Origin: Granulicatella seriolae | GTDB taxonomy: Bacteria; Bacillota; Bacilli; Lactobacillales; Aerococcaceae | Direction of reading: 5' to 3' | NCBI RefSeq assembly: GCF_024543085.1 | Contig: NZ_JANHNZ010000012.1 | Span: 1 to 45,278, forward strand | DNA length: 45,278 bases | Part shown: piece after piece, positions 1-7,491 of the stretch | Position numbering within the stretch: position 1 is the stretch's first letter | Layout of the letters: each line of letters starts with the position of its first letter | Notes under the pieces: generated by a model | What the model was told of the DNA's origin: nothing | The model's input: the letters and a program-made list of their open reading frames with translations, nothing else | Database searches by the model: none | Program-made: the position numbers and the translations under genes

Positions 1-116
1 GTGGTGACGATGGCAAGAAGGTCACACCTGTTCCCATCTCGAACACAGCAGTTAAGCTTCTTAGCGCCGATAGTAGTTGGGGGTTTCCCCCTGTGAGGGT
101 AGGACGTTGCCACGCT
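1..116 (+). rRNA. rrf: 5S ribosomal RNA
   Basis: The sequence carries the conserved 5S blocks: GGTCACACCTGTTCCCATC near position 25, then GAACACAGCAGTTAAG, then the GCGCCGATAGTAGT segment. The first bases (gtggtgacgatggc) pair with the 3' end (gttgccacgc), so the gene is nearly complete, although the 5' edge coincides with the window edge. It is the last rRNA gene of an rrn operon to the left and is followed directly by two tRNA genes. Recognised from sequence; the exact ends are approximate. Confidence 0.95.
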
Positions 117-128
117 TTTTAAAAATTT

Positions 129-202
129 TCCGCAATAGCTCAGTTGGTAGTAGCGCATGACTGTTAATCATGATGTCGTAGGTTCGAGTCCTACTTGCGG
201 AG
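129..202 (+). tRNA. tRNA-Asn (GTT anticodon)
   Basis: A full cloverleaf can be drawn. The acceptor stem is TCCGCAA/TTGCGGA, the D-arm is agctcagttggtagtagc, the anticodon loop is CTGTTAA with anticodon GTT, and the T-arm is GTAGGTTCGAGTCCTAC. No CCA is encoded. It lies 12 bases after the 5S gene, so it is probably cotranscribed with the rRNA operon. Confidence 0.96.
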
Positions 203-232
203 TCTTTTTTTATACCATCAATAAACATTCAT

Positions 233-305
233 GCTGCTTTAGCTCAGTCGGTAGAGCGTCACCTTGGTAAGGTGGAGGTCGCCGGTTCAATCCCGGCAAG
301 TAGCT
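233..305 (+). tRNA. tRNA-Thr (GGT anticodon)
   Basis: The acceptor stem is GCTGCTT/AAGTAGC with one G-T pair. The anticodon arm is CACC-TTGGTAA-GGTG with anticodon GGT, and the T-arm is GCCGGTTCAATCCCGGC. No CCA is encoded. It follows tRNA-Asn by 30 bases and precedes a strong terminator, so it is the last gene of the rrn-tRNA transcript. Confidence 0.95.
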
Positions 306-340
306 TAGGAAAATTCAAATAAGTAGCAGAAAAGAAAAAA

Positions 341-379
341 TCTTTAACCGTTGGATATCAGTGGTTAAAGAGTTTTTTT
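341..379 (+). terminator. Terminator of the rrn-tRNA operon
   Basis: Hairpin arms CTTTAACC (342-349) and GGTTAAAG (363-370) are followed by a run of seven T. It lies 36 bases after tRNA-Thr, so it most likely ends the rRNA-tRNA transcript. Confidence 0.85.
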
Positions 380-483
380 GTTTATCTTGCCTATTCGTGG
401 GATAATTATAAGAAAATATTTCGATTTTAAGCAGTCCACTCAGAATTTGATATTGTATATTTGCCCTTCTTCCGAAAAACTTT

Positions 484-786
484 TTACTCTTGTTTCGCTC
501 TGGTATTAGCCATCATATGACTTTGGCGGAGGTTTTCGCCGTAGTTTTTTATGACGACTCTAAGAAGAATATAGGTCATCGTGGTAGGAATTGCGACTGT
601 TAGGAAGGCATAGATGGGTGAGCCTGACGAAATCAGTGGATTGACGGAGGGGATGCTGATTTGATTGAAGGCGAAAAATGCCATTGAAATGAGTAAGGCG
701 CTTATTAGTATTAAGGCAGAACTAATATTGATGATGAGCAGGTAGTTTTTTATCGCTTTCTGTACTTCTTTTTCGTATGGTAACAT
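484..786 (-). CDS. Small two-helix membrane protein, paralogue of the 896-1228 product
   Basis: A 100-residue protein of unrecognised function. It starts MLPYEKEVQKAIKNY; hydrophobic segments lie at about residues 15-40 and 55-78, followed by a charged tail with the motif RVVIKNYGENLRQS. The start ATG at 786 has an AAAGGAG site seven bases upstream. The next minus-strand gene upstream (896-1228) encodes a clear paralogue with the same ends (MLPxExEVQKA and YGENLRQSxMM), so this is a tandem duplication. A terminator between the two (838-878) suggests this gene has its own promoter. A membrane location is inferred; no function can be assigned. Confidence 0.75.
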   Translation of the reverse strand: MLPYEKEVQKAIKNYLLIINISSALILISALLISMAFFAFNQISIPSVNPLISSGSPIYAFLTVAIPTTMTYILLRVVIKNYGENLRQSHMMANTRAKQE

Positions 787-837
787 AGTATCACTCCTTT
801 TGCTTAAGCATACTATATTATTATGAATGAGAAAAGA

Positions 838-878
838 AAAACAAGTAAGTCTCTATAAAGAGTGCTTACTTGTTTTTA
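838..878 (-). terminator. Terminator after the 896-1228 gene
   Basis: Read on the minus strand, ACAAGTAAG ... CTTACTTGT forms a nine-base-pair stem followed by TTTTTC. It ends the gene that stops at 896 and separates it from its paralogue. Confidence 0.75.
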
Positions 879-895
879 AAACTTTTAGAAAGCAA

Positions 896-1228
896 TTATT
901 TTGCTTCGGTTAATTGGTCTTCTGTTTCAACTATGGGGGCCTCGGTCTTCGTCATCATGTAACTTTGACGGAGGTTTTCACCGTAATTTTGTATGACAAC
1001 TCTCAGGAAAATGTAGGCTATGGTGGCGGGAATAGTAGCTGCTAGGAAGGCATAGGTGGGGGAGCCTGTTAACAATGTGTTGTTGAATGCCATATCCATA
1101 TGCTGATTGATCCTAAAAAATGTTGCTGCGACGATGAAGGCATTGAGTAGTATGGCTGCAAAAGCGATGTTGATGATAAGCATGTAAGTCTTTGTAGCTT
1201 TTTGTACTTCGTTTTCAAATGGTAACAT
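896..1228 (-). CDS. Small two-helix membrane protein, paralogue of the 484-786 product
   Basis: A protein of 110 residues taking the ATG at 1228 as start; it lies eight bases from AAGGAG and matches the paralogue's MLPxE start. A GTG at 1237 is an in-frame alternative. Two hydrophobic stretches are followed by the shared RVVIQNYGENLRQSYMM segment and an acidic C-terminal tail (EAPIVETEDQLTEAK) that the paralogue lacks. Unknown function. Its own terminator lies at 838-878. The pair probably arose by local duplication, since sequence is retained at both ends and divergent in the middle. Confidence 0.75.
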   Translation of the reverse strand: MLPFENEVQKATKTYMLIINIAFAAILLNAFIVAATFFRINQHMDMAFNNTLLTGSPTYAFLAATIPATIAYIFLRVVIQNYGENLRQSYMMTKTEAPIVETEDQLTEAK

Positions 1229-1321
1229 GTTTTCCACTCCTTTTTTGTGTGCTTTGGTATTCTTGTCAGACCAAGAATCTCCCTTTATTTAAGCATACTA
1301 TATTATTCTTGAGAAATAAAG

Positions 1322-1366
1322 AAAAAAACAGGCAAGCACCTCGTAAAAGTTGCTTGCCTGTTTTTG
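1322..1366 (-). terminator. Terminator after the DUF898-like gene
   Basis: On the minus strand AACAGGCAAGC and its complement GCTTGCCTGTT form a stem followed by a T run (TTTTTTTC). It lies just beyond the stop of the gene ending at 1368. Confidence 0.8.
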
Positions 1367-1367
1367 T

Positions 1368-1670
1368 TTAAAATGTTGTGTGGCGAACTTTCCAGTCTTC
1401 TAGTTTGATGGTTACCCAGAACCCGTAAATTCCTAAAGTAATAATTGTTAGGAACAGCCATTTGATCCAGTGACCGAACAGTCCCACGGCAGTTCCGTTG
1501 AAATGGAGGCGTCTGCCTTCGATGACGGTGTGGTTAATCTTCCATCCGTAAATCATGCAGAGTGCCCATGGGTAACAAATCCCAAATGTAATGGCAGTGA
1601 CCAAACCGCCAAGTAGGCTCCACCCAATTAATTCCAACAAGCCACCATCAAAATAACTTTCTTTTTGCAT
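1368..1670 (-). CDS. DUF898 (YjgN-like) membrane protein
   Basis: 100 residues with two or three membrane segments (about 13-40 and 68-88). The alternating pattern of W and G residues, FNGTAVGLFGHWIKWLF and TLGIYGFWVTIKLEDW, is typical of the DUF898/YjgN family as I know it; no biochemical role is established for that family. The start ATG at 1670 has GGAG seven bases upstream. It is transcribed alone on the minus strand with its own terminator. Family assignment is by pattern recognition only. Confidence 0.7.
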   Translation of the reverse strand: MQKESYFDGGLLELIGWSLLGGLVTAITFGICYPWALCMIYGWKINHTVIEGRRLHFNGTAVGLFGHWIKWLFLTIITLGIYGFWVTIKLEDWKVRHTTF

Positions 1671-1899
1671 CTATTTTCTCCATTCTATCTGTTTATTTGT
1701 CATTGACGTTACCATTCTATATCTAGAAATTAGTGCTTAGGAAATTGATTTGTTTAGAAAAATAGCTAGATTTAAAAGGGTTTTAGTCTTTTATGACTAG
1801 GCTTATTCTAGAGACAGGAACCGTGCTTGTCAAGTTAGTAAAAAGGTGTTGCGGTGGGTGAAACGTTTCAGATTTACACTCAGTGTTAAGACAAAAATA

Positions 1900-2152
1900 G
1901 GTTGGGCAAAAAGTCCAAATGGTAACCAAATAAAAGAGTTCCCCAGAAATTTATCCGTACAGAACGGTGTAAAGCATAGCTGACGCACAGTGGATGTTTC
2001 GGCTTCAGCCGATTACAGCCACGTAGACAGCTAAGCCAGTGAGACCTAGGCTCACGGCGGTGCCACCGTTCTCATTTCTGATACCCTTTTTCGCAAAACT
2101 TTTTTGTGCTTTAAAAAATAGATATTAGTCATTATGGACTTTTTGCCCAGCC
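1900..2152. mobile_element. F1 foldback (MITE-like) element, copy a
   Basis: The ends are inverted copies: GGTTGGGCAAAAAGTCC at 1900-1916 and GGACTTTTTGCCCAGCC at 2136-2152. The centre holds the family core (aacggtgtaaagcatagctgacg ... gtgccaccgttctc). Unlike most copies its inner stem arms do not match each other: the left reads ccccagaaatttatccg while the right pairs with a different sequence. It may be a recombinant or decayed copy. It fills the 580-base gap between the DUF898 gene and the GNAT gene; no gene is visible there. Confidence 0.75.
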
Positions 2153-2253
2153 TATGTCTATGTTGAGCAGGCACACATCCTACCCTTTAATAGTGAAATA
2201 TTACTCAAAAAAGCGTATACTAGTATATATACCATTTAGGAGGAGTGAGATTG

Positions 2254-2526
2254 ATGGAATTTATCAAGGAAGGCAATGCGTTTGTTCATTATAACGAAGC
2301 CAAAGTGCGTGATGCGGAGATTACCTTTGTTCCTTCGGGGGACGACATGATTATCGTGGACCACACCTATGTTGACCCCAGTTTACGTGGACAAGGAATC
2401 GCTAGACAGCTGGTTGACCGAGTGGCAAGTTTTGCACGTCAAGAAAACAAGAAGATTATCCCTGTCTGCCCCTATGTAGTGGATCTGTTTAAACGATCAA
2501 ATGATTATGATGATGTGAAGAAATAG
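2254..2526 (+). CDS. Small GNAT-fold protein (YjdJ/Acetyltransf_CG type)
   Basis: 90 residues. The core HTYVDPSLRGQGIARQLVDRVASFARQENKKIIPVCPYV has the acetyl-CoA loop R-G-Q-G-I-A and the conserved PxCxY segment of the short GNAT-related family represented by YjdJ. These proteins are about half the size of a full GNAT and their substrates are generally unknown. The start ATG at 2254 follows AGGAGGAG; a GTG at 2245 is an in-frame alternative. A possible promoter lies just upstream (TATACTAGTATATATACC around 2216-2232). It appears monocistronic. Confidence 0.85.
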   Translation: MEFIKEGNAFVHYNEAKVRDAEITFVPSGDDMIIVDHTYVDPSLRGQGIARQLVDRVASFARQENKKIIPVCPYVVDLFKRSNDYDDVKK

Positions 2527-2618
2527 CTTAAGGAACTAACAAAGAAAGGCATTCTCTTTTTACTGATAATTTTTTGAAAAAAATTACAAAAATTCACAGA
2601 AAATTCATAATTAGGGTT

Positions 2619-2752
2619 TATACTCTATCCATACCCAATAAAAAACACCTATGGTTTACTTCTCCCAAATAAAAAATGAACTCCCAAACATTTTTTATTA
2701 GTAAACCCTCCTAACCTTTTCCCGTTGTTTAAAGACAACGGGTTTTTTGTTG
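2619..2752 (+). ncRNA. Candidate small RNA with C-rich loops
   Basis: A -10-like TATACT (2619-2624) is followed by a long hairpin and a strong terminator, with no credible reading frame. The hairpin pairs GGTTTACT (2653-2660) with AGTAAACC (2700-2707) and AATAAAAAATG (2668-2678) with CATTTTTTATT (2689-2699). The terminator is CCCGTTGT...ACAACGGG (2721-2742) plus six T. Unpaired parts are TCTCCC, AACTCCCAAA and CCCTCCTAACC. Such C-rich loops in Firmicute small RNAs (for example RsaE) bind Shine-Dalgarno sequences; the analogy is inference. It could instead be a leader or a remnant. Confidence 0.5.
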
Positions 2753-2841
2753 CTTAAAATTACATAAAAGCTCATATGAATAACTATCTTAGAATAGGAG
2801 AAAACGGTATAATGAAAGGGAATTACCGTAAGGAGGAAATC

Positions 2842-3453
2842 ATGACTAATCACTACTACTCAAAACAACCAACAACACCAAGTCAACCCAAGCATTGGAC
2901 CTATACCTTGCGCGGACACGACTTTTCATTTCATAGCGATAGCGGCGTCTTCTCAAAACACGGCGTCGACTTCGGCTCAGCACTACTCATCGAAAGCTAC
3001 GACATCCCCGACCACCTAGCCCAAACCAGCCTACTAGACATGGGCTGCGGCTACGGACCAATCGGCCTCGCTTACGCTTATAGCTACCCACACCTTTCCG
3101 TGGAAATGGTGGACGTCAACGAGAGAGCCGTCCAACTGGCCAAGGACAATGCTAACCTGAATCGGATTAGCAACGCCAACATCCATGAAAGCAATCTTTA
3201 CCAAGAGGTTGCCAGCAAAGAGTTTGGAGTTATCATCTCCAACCCACCCATCCGAGCAGGAAAAGCTACCGTTCACCAAATTATTGAAGAAGCGCATACC
3301 CATCTAAGAAACCAGGGCCAACTGGTCATTGTCATCCAAAAAAAACAAGGCGCTCCAAGTGCGGAGAAAAAGATGGTTGAGATTTTTGGCAATTGCGATA
3401 TGATCGCACGTGACAAGGGCTACTGGATTTTAGTGGCGACCAAACAAGCTTAA
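2842..3453 (+). CDS. Class I SAM-dependent methyltransferase, RsmC/YbxB-like
   Basis: 203 residues from the ATG at 2842, which has AAGGAGG upstream. Motif I reads LLDMGCGYGPIG (about residues 63-74), the acidic motif II is VEMVDVNE, and the catalytic motif is SNPPIRAGK, which is characteristic of guanine-N2 methyltransferases of the RsmC/RlmG class. In Bacillus the single-domain form is YbxB. The likely substrate is rRNA guanine (m2G), inferred from the family. It precedes srtA by 23 bases and probably shares its transcript. Codon use in its first third is notably rich in C-ending codons. Confidence 0.85.
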   Translation: MTNHYYSKQPTTPSQPKHWTYTLRGHDFSFHSDSGVFSKHGVDFGSALLIESYDIPDHLAQTSLLDMGCGYGPIGLAYAYSYPHLSVEMVDVNERAVQLAKDNANLNRISNANIHESNLYQEVASKEFGVIISNPPIRAGKATVHQIIEEAHTHLRNQGQLVIVIQKKQGAPSAEKKMVEIFGNCDMIARDKGYWILVATKQA

Positions 3454-3476
3454 AAACAAGCTCAAAGGAGAAAACA

Positions 3477-4205
3477 ATGAACGAAGAAAAAACACCTAAA
3501 AAGAAATTCTCATGGCGCTACCTATTTGCTGGCATCTGCTTTGTTTTGGCAGCCCTATTTTTTGCAGCAGACCCCATCCGAAATATGCTTCTAGCTCAGC
3601 ACCAGGCTGATTATGCCTTGACCGCACAACCTGTCACAGCGCAGGAGATCAAGGACAACTCCCAAAAAGATGCTAGCTTTGACTTCGACAAGGTAGAAAG
3701 CATTAATTTGCAAAATGTGGTTGCGGCCAAACTGGATACTTCCAACTATTTGACGGTTGGGGCGATTGCCGTTCCTAGTGTGGGCATGAATCTGCCTATC
3801 TATCGGGGCTTGGCTAATGAAGCCTTGCTTGCGGGAGCCGGTACCATGAAGCCGGACCAAGTGATGGGTGAGGGCAATTATGCCTTGGCAGGTCACCATT
3901 ACCCAGCATCTCCTAGCGTACTCTTTTCACCTTTAATGAATCTAAAGGTTGGAGATACCATTTACATCACAGATTTGGAGAATATTTATGAGTACAAAAC
4001 CGAGACCATCGATCTAGTGGACATTTATCAGGTGCATGTGGTGGACGACAGACCGGGTGAAACGGAGATAACCTTGGTGACCTGTAACGATGACGCTACC
4101 TTGAGATATATCTACAAGGGGAAATTTGTCAGTAAAACGCCTATCACTCAAGCAACAAAAGCCATGAGTGACGCGTTTGGTATTGATCTAACCACCGCCT
4201 ATTAA
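3477..4205 (+). CDS. srtA: Class A sortase
   Basis: 242 residues, of usual length for SrtA. A cytoplasmic basic stretch is followed by one membrane helix (about residues 15-31) and the extracellular sortase domain. The catalytic triad is visible: His140 in LAGHH, Cys203 in TLVTC, and Arg210 seven residues later, the spacing seen in streptococcal SrtA. It anchors LPXTG proteins to the wall by transpeptidation. The start ATG at 3477 has AAAGGAG upstream. It sits between a methyltransferase gene and a LacI-type gene on the same strand. No LPXTG substrate is encoded in this window. Confidence 0.95.
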   Translation: MNEEKTPKKKFSWRYLFAGICFVLAALFFAADPIRNMLLAQHQADYALTAQPVTAQEIKDNSQKDASFDFDKVESINLQNVVAAKLDTSNYLTVGAIAVPSVGMNLPIYRGLANEALLAGAGTMKPDQVMGEGNYALAGHHYPASPSVLFSPLMNLKVGDTIYITDLENIYEYKTETIDLVDIYQVHVVDDRPGETEITLVTCNDDATLRYIYKGKFVSKTPITQATKAMSDAFGIDLTTAY

Positions 4206-4239
4206 GGCAAAATAATCGTAATCAATTGGAGGAGCTGGC

Positions 4240-5193
4240 ATGACGACCGGTCAAACTGGGCTTGCCCAAAGTAATGGTTCTAAGTATACGAATGGTGAGG
4301 GGATTAGCCAACAGACAACTGGCAGAACTAGTCTGGTTGACTTAACCCCTAAGCCTACTGTGATAGGGGTGATTATCCCTCGCTTTGACTCACCTTCAAC
4401 TGTCCTAACATTGAAAGGTATTGACTGTGTGGCGCAAGATAAGGGCTACCAGGTTCTAGTTGCCAACTGCCATCAAAAGGTAGACCAAGAAGTGGCTGCC
4501 ATTTACCGCTTTGCTCATGAAAAGGTCGCAGGAATCATCTGGTTAGCCGGTCAGATTACTTCGCAACACTTGGATGCCTTGGACGAGAGTGGGCTTCCTG
4601 CTGTTGTGGTGGGGCAAGAGCATGAGCGGTTGTACTCGGTGGTTCATGATGACTATCAAGCTGGTTATGAAATGGGGCAGGCTATTGTCGGACTGGGGCA
4701 TCAGCATGTGACCTATATCGGTGTGCCGGAAGAGGACCGGGCTGTGGGGCGTATTCGTAAGGCTGGGGTTATCAATGGCTTGCGAGAGGCTGGTGCAAGA
4801 GGGGTGGAGGTCTTGGAATCGGACTTTTCATCGGAGTCAGCTGTCGCAAAAGGTGAGCAGCTTTTAGCAGAACACCGCCGAACGGTTTTAATCGCGGCAA
4901 CAGATACTATGGCGATTGGCTTGCTAAAGGCGGCATCTAATCTAGGCGTGTCGGTACCTAACCAAGTTTGCATCGCTGGATTTGGCGGCTATGACTTAGG
5001 TAACTACGTCCAGCCAACGCTCAGTACGGTGCAGTACCAGTTTCAAAAAGCCGGAGCCACGGCAATGGTGACTCTAGCTAACCTGATAAATGAGGTGGCA
5101 ACTCCCAGAGTGACCCTTATGCCTGTTAAGTTAAAGTTACGACAAAGCACTACCCAAGTCCGGAAAATGAAGAAGTTGAAGAGCTTTTTGTGA
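4240..5193 (+). CDS. LacI/GalR-type sugar-sensor protein lacking the HTH domain
   Basis: 317 residues. From about residue 40 on (TVIGVIIPRFDSPSTVLTLKG ...) it is a periplasmic-binding-like effector domain of the LacI/GalR family, closest by eye to ScrR/SacR-type regulators (FAHEKVAGIIWLAGQ, VVHDDYQAGYEMG, STVQYQFQKAGATAM). The N-terminal LacI helix-turn-helix of about 50 residues and its hinge are absent. In their place is a Ser/Thr/Gly/Gln-rich stretch of about 38 residues. The start ATG at 4240 has GGAGGAG upstream, and only 34 bases separate it from srtA, so the HTH is not merely missed. DNA binding on its own is unlikely; the role is unknown. Confidence 0.8.
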   Translation: MTTGQTGLAQSNGSKYTNGEGISQQTTGRTSLVDLTPKPTVIGVIIPRFDSPSTVLTLKGIDCVAQDKGYQVLVANCHQKVDQEVAAIYRFAHEKVAGIIWLAGQITSQHLDALDESGLPAVVVGQEHERLYSVVHDDYQAGYEMGQAIVGLGHQHVTYIGVPEEDRAVGRIRKAGVINGLREAGARGVEVLESDFSSESAVAKGEQLLAEHRRTVLIAATDTMAIGLLKAASNLGVSVPNQVCIAGFGGYDLGNYVQPTLSTVQYQFQKAGATAMVTLANLINEVATPRVTLMPVKLKLRQSTTQVRKMKKLKSFL

Positions 5194-5195
5194 GA

Positions 5196-5250
5196 TGGGA
5201 AAAGTCCATAATGACTAATATCTATTTTTTTAAATCACAAAAGAGTTTTG
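5196..5250. mobile_element. F1 element fragment, left end only
   Basis: GGGAAAAGTCCATAATGACTAATATCTA followed by AAATCACAAAAGAGTTTTGG matches the outer arm of the F1 family, but the core and right arm are missing. It is a truncated copy lying just after the LacI-like gene and before the F2 array. Confidence 0.55.
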
Positions 5251-5331
5251 GAAATGGATTTTTTAACATCAATAGCTACTGTGAGGGAGAGTTTTTGAGT
5301 TACTAGTTATTGTTTAGATACTGATTTTACT

Positions 5332-5861
5332 GAATTATGAGAAAAGTACACCAAAACAGGTATCTAACGAGGAATAAATGTGGTTTATTCCTCGTTAGAG
5401 AGCTAAATTTGTTAGCTTTTCTCATAAATCAATCAAAAATGAGCAAAAACAAGTTAAAAGAGACTGTTTCGAGCTGAATTATGAGAAAAGTACACCAAAA
5501 CAGGTATCTAACGAGGAATAAATATGGTTTATTCCTCGTTAGAGAGCTAAATCTGTTACTTTTTCTCATAAATCAATCAAAAATGAGCAAAAACAAGTTA
5601 AAAGAGACTGTTTCGAGCTGAATTATGAGAAAAGTACACCAAAACAGGTATCTAACGAGGAATAAATGTGGTTTATTCCTCGTTAGAAAGCTAAATCTGT
5701 TGCTTTTTCTCATAAATCAATCAAAAATGAGCAAAAACAAGTTAAAGGAGACTGTTTCGAGCTGAATTATGAGAAAAGAGCATCAAAACAGGTATCTAAC
5801 GAGGAATAAATGCAGTTTATTCCTCGTTAGAAAGCTAAAACTGTTAGATTTTCTCATAATT
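5332..5861. repeat. F2 tandem hairpin array 1 (four hairpins, 144-bp period)
   Basis: Units begin with GAATTATGAGAAAA at 5332, 5476, 5620 and 5764. Each contains two nested inverted repeats: an outer pair TTATGAGAAA...TTTCTCATAA and an inner pair CTAACGAGGAATAAA...TTTATTCCTCGTTAG. A linker of about 50 bases (atcaatcaaaaatgagcaaaaac ...) separates the hairpins. The fourth unit lacks its linker. The array fills most of the 900-base gap between 5193 and 6098, and no gene is visible in it. Confidence 0.9.
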
Positions 5862-6097
5862 GACTTTTTAGGGGCTTAACTTATGTCCAAACCACTAGAA
5901 TATCCTCAAACGAAGTCTAAGCTCTTTATGATTTAAACATAGACTTTGTATAACTTGTTAAGTTACCAATCACGCTCTAAAAAGCAACAGAAACTCTAAA
6001 GAAGAGCAGTCTTTTTAGAAATCTACAAAAGCATTTTACAGATGAAGGTTGAAAACATTATTATGAAAGCAACATCGATAGCATGAGGAGTTGCTCT

Positions 6098-6334
6098 ATG
6101 TATCAAAAACTTTTAATAGTAGAAATTGTTGTGCTAATTCTATATGTTTTCAATATGAATCACATTGAAAATGACGTGAATGTATTTTTCATTTTGAACT
6201 TAACGTCTATGTTTTTACTCAATCGTTTCAAAGACAAGAGTAAAGATAAAAAACTGTATTTAATTGCGTTACTTATGACAGTCACAACATTATTGATTAT
6301 CATCATATGGTTGATTAGGATGTATTTTTTATAA
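6098..6334 (+). CDS. Small three-helix hydrophobic protein, unknown
   Basis: 78 residues from the ATG at 6098, which is preceded by AGGAG at a seven-base distance; an upstream ATG at 6083 has no ribosome binding site. Membrane segments lie at about residues 3-18, 26-40 and 54-76, with a lysine-rich loop FKDKSKDKK between the second and third. AT-rich and isolated between repeat elements. No family is recognised; it could be a spurious frame, though the start site and hydrophobic pattern support a real protein. Confidence 0.45.
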   Translation: MYQKLLIVEIVVLILYVFNMNHIENDVNVFFILNLTSMFLLNRFKDKSKDKKLYLIALLMTVTTLLIIIIWLIRMYFL

Positions 6335-6410
6335 ATTGTGCTATCTTCAAGGTGTACTTGAGTCATGTAGATTCTTGTAGGATTATATAGATAGACTTTT
6401 CAAAACACAA

Positions 6411-6543
6411 ATAGTCTCCAGCAATTGGGACGGAAATAAGAAGGCGAAGTACAGCTAAGGCACAGAACTTGTACGGCTTAGCCAATGAGTACTTATGGCA
6501 GTGTTACTACCCTTATTGTTCCCGCCTCACTAGCTGGAGACTC
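6411..6543. mobile_element. Degenerate F1-like foldback element, copy c
   Basis: Outer arms AGTCTCCAGC (6412-6421) and GCTGGAGACT (6533-6542) are complementary, and the interior starts GGAAATAAG as in F1 copies, but the core differs from the consensus (gaagtacagctaaggcacag ...). Either a strongly decayed F1 or a related family. Confidence 0.4.
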
Positions 6544-6714
6544 AACTGTCTTAGTCCAGAAAACCACTTCCTCCAAATTCTTCAATACATATCCACCTAA
6601 AAAAATAAAATATTTCCAAAGAAAGGACAAAAGTCCTTTCTAAACCAATCAAATTACCTTATGATAGTAACATAAAGGAATGGGAACGCATCCAATTTGA
6701 GAGGGGTGAGCGTT

Positions 6715-7473
6715 TTGACGGAAACAGTAAAAGAGTTACTTAGCCAATTACAGGTCTTGAATGAAAGAGACAGAACCTATTTGGCATCCTATTTTGCTGA
6801 TGCACCACCGTGGCTCTTGCAGGCACTCCACCTTCAGCAACTGAAAAAAGGCACCATTTTCATTCGTGAAGATGACCCGGTTGAGACAATTTTCCTTTTG
6901 ATCAAAGGTCATGTGCGTGCTGTCGACTATCGGATTCTGGGTATTGCCTATGACTACATGCGCTTTGAGCCCATCAAGGCGTTCGGTAGTATGGAAATCC
7001 TGCTGGAAAGGGATGTCTACAAAAGCACCCTGTCCACCTACACGGACTGCCTTTTTCTAACGGTCGAAAAACAAAAGTACGAGAAATGGCTAAAAAACGA
7101 CAAAAACGCCCTCCTCATGGAAATCAAAAGCATGGGCACCTACTTACTAGACCAAGCCCAAAAAGAACGAGCTTTCTTATTTCTCCAAGGAGTCGACCGG
7201 ATGATACTGCTCTTTATCCGCCTGTATGAACAAGAAACAAACAAGAAAAAGTGTCAGCTCCGCATCACTAGACAGGAATTATCCGAAAATTCTGGCCTGT
7301 CTGTCAAAACAGTCAACCGCTCCATCAAGCAAATGGAAGAAAAAGACTACATCACCAAAAAAGGCTATACCATAGAAATTTCACAGCAACAATATGGACA
7401 AATGAAAGCTTATATCGCTGAAAAAATGGCAGCGAGCGAAAACAAGGAAGTTAAAACCATTTCAAAAACTTAG
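6715..7473 (+). CDS. Crp/Fnr-family transcription regulator
   Basis: 252 residues with a TTG start at 6715, eight bases from GAGGGG; GTG at 6706 is an alternative. An N-terminal cyclic-nucleotide-binding-like beta barrel (LKKGTIFIREDDPVETIFLLIKGHVR) is followed by a C-terminal winged helix (RITRQELSENSGLSVKTVNRSIKQMEEKDYI). No Fe-S cysteine cluster is seen, so it is not a classical Fnr. It lies 18 bases before the uridine phosphorylase gene, and control of nucleoside use is a reasonable inference. The ligand is unknown. Confidence 0.85.
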   Translation: MTETVKELLSQLQVLNERDRTYLASYFADAPPWLLQALHLQQLKKGTIFIREDDPVETIFLLIKGHVRAVDYRILGIAYDYMRFEPIKAFGSMEILLERDVYKSTLSTYTDCLFLTVEKQKYEKWLKNDKNALLMEIKSMGTYLLDQAQKERAFLFLQGVDRMILLFIRLYEQETNKKKCQLRITRQELSENSGLSVKTVNRSIKQMEEKDYITKKGYTIEISQQQYGQMKAYIAEKMAASENKEVKTISKT

Positions 7474-7491
7474 ATAAAAGGAGAAAATAAT

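Noticed and set aside
5332-5861. F2 array as a CRISPR array
   Set aside because: The period is about 145 bases, the repeats are larger than the spacers, the linkers are nearly identical to each other, and there are no cas genes.
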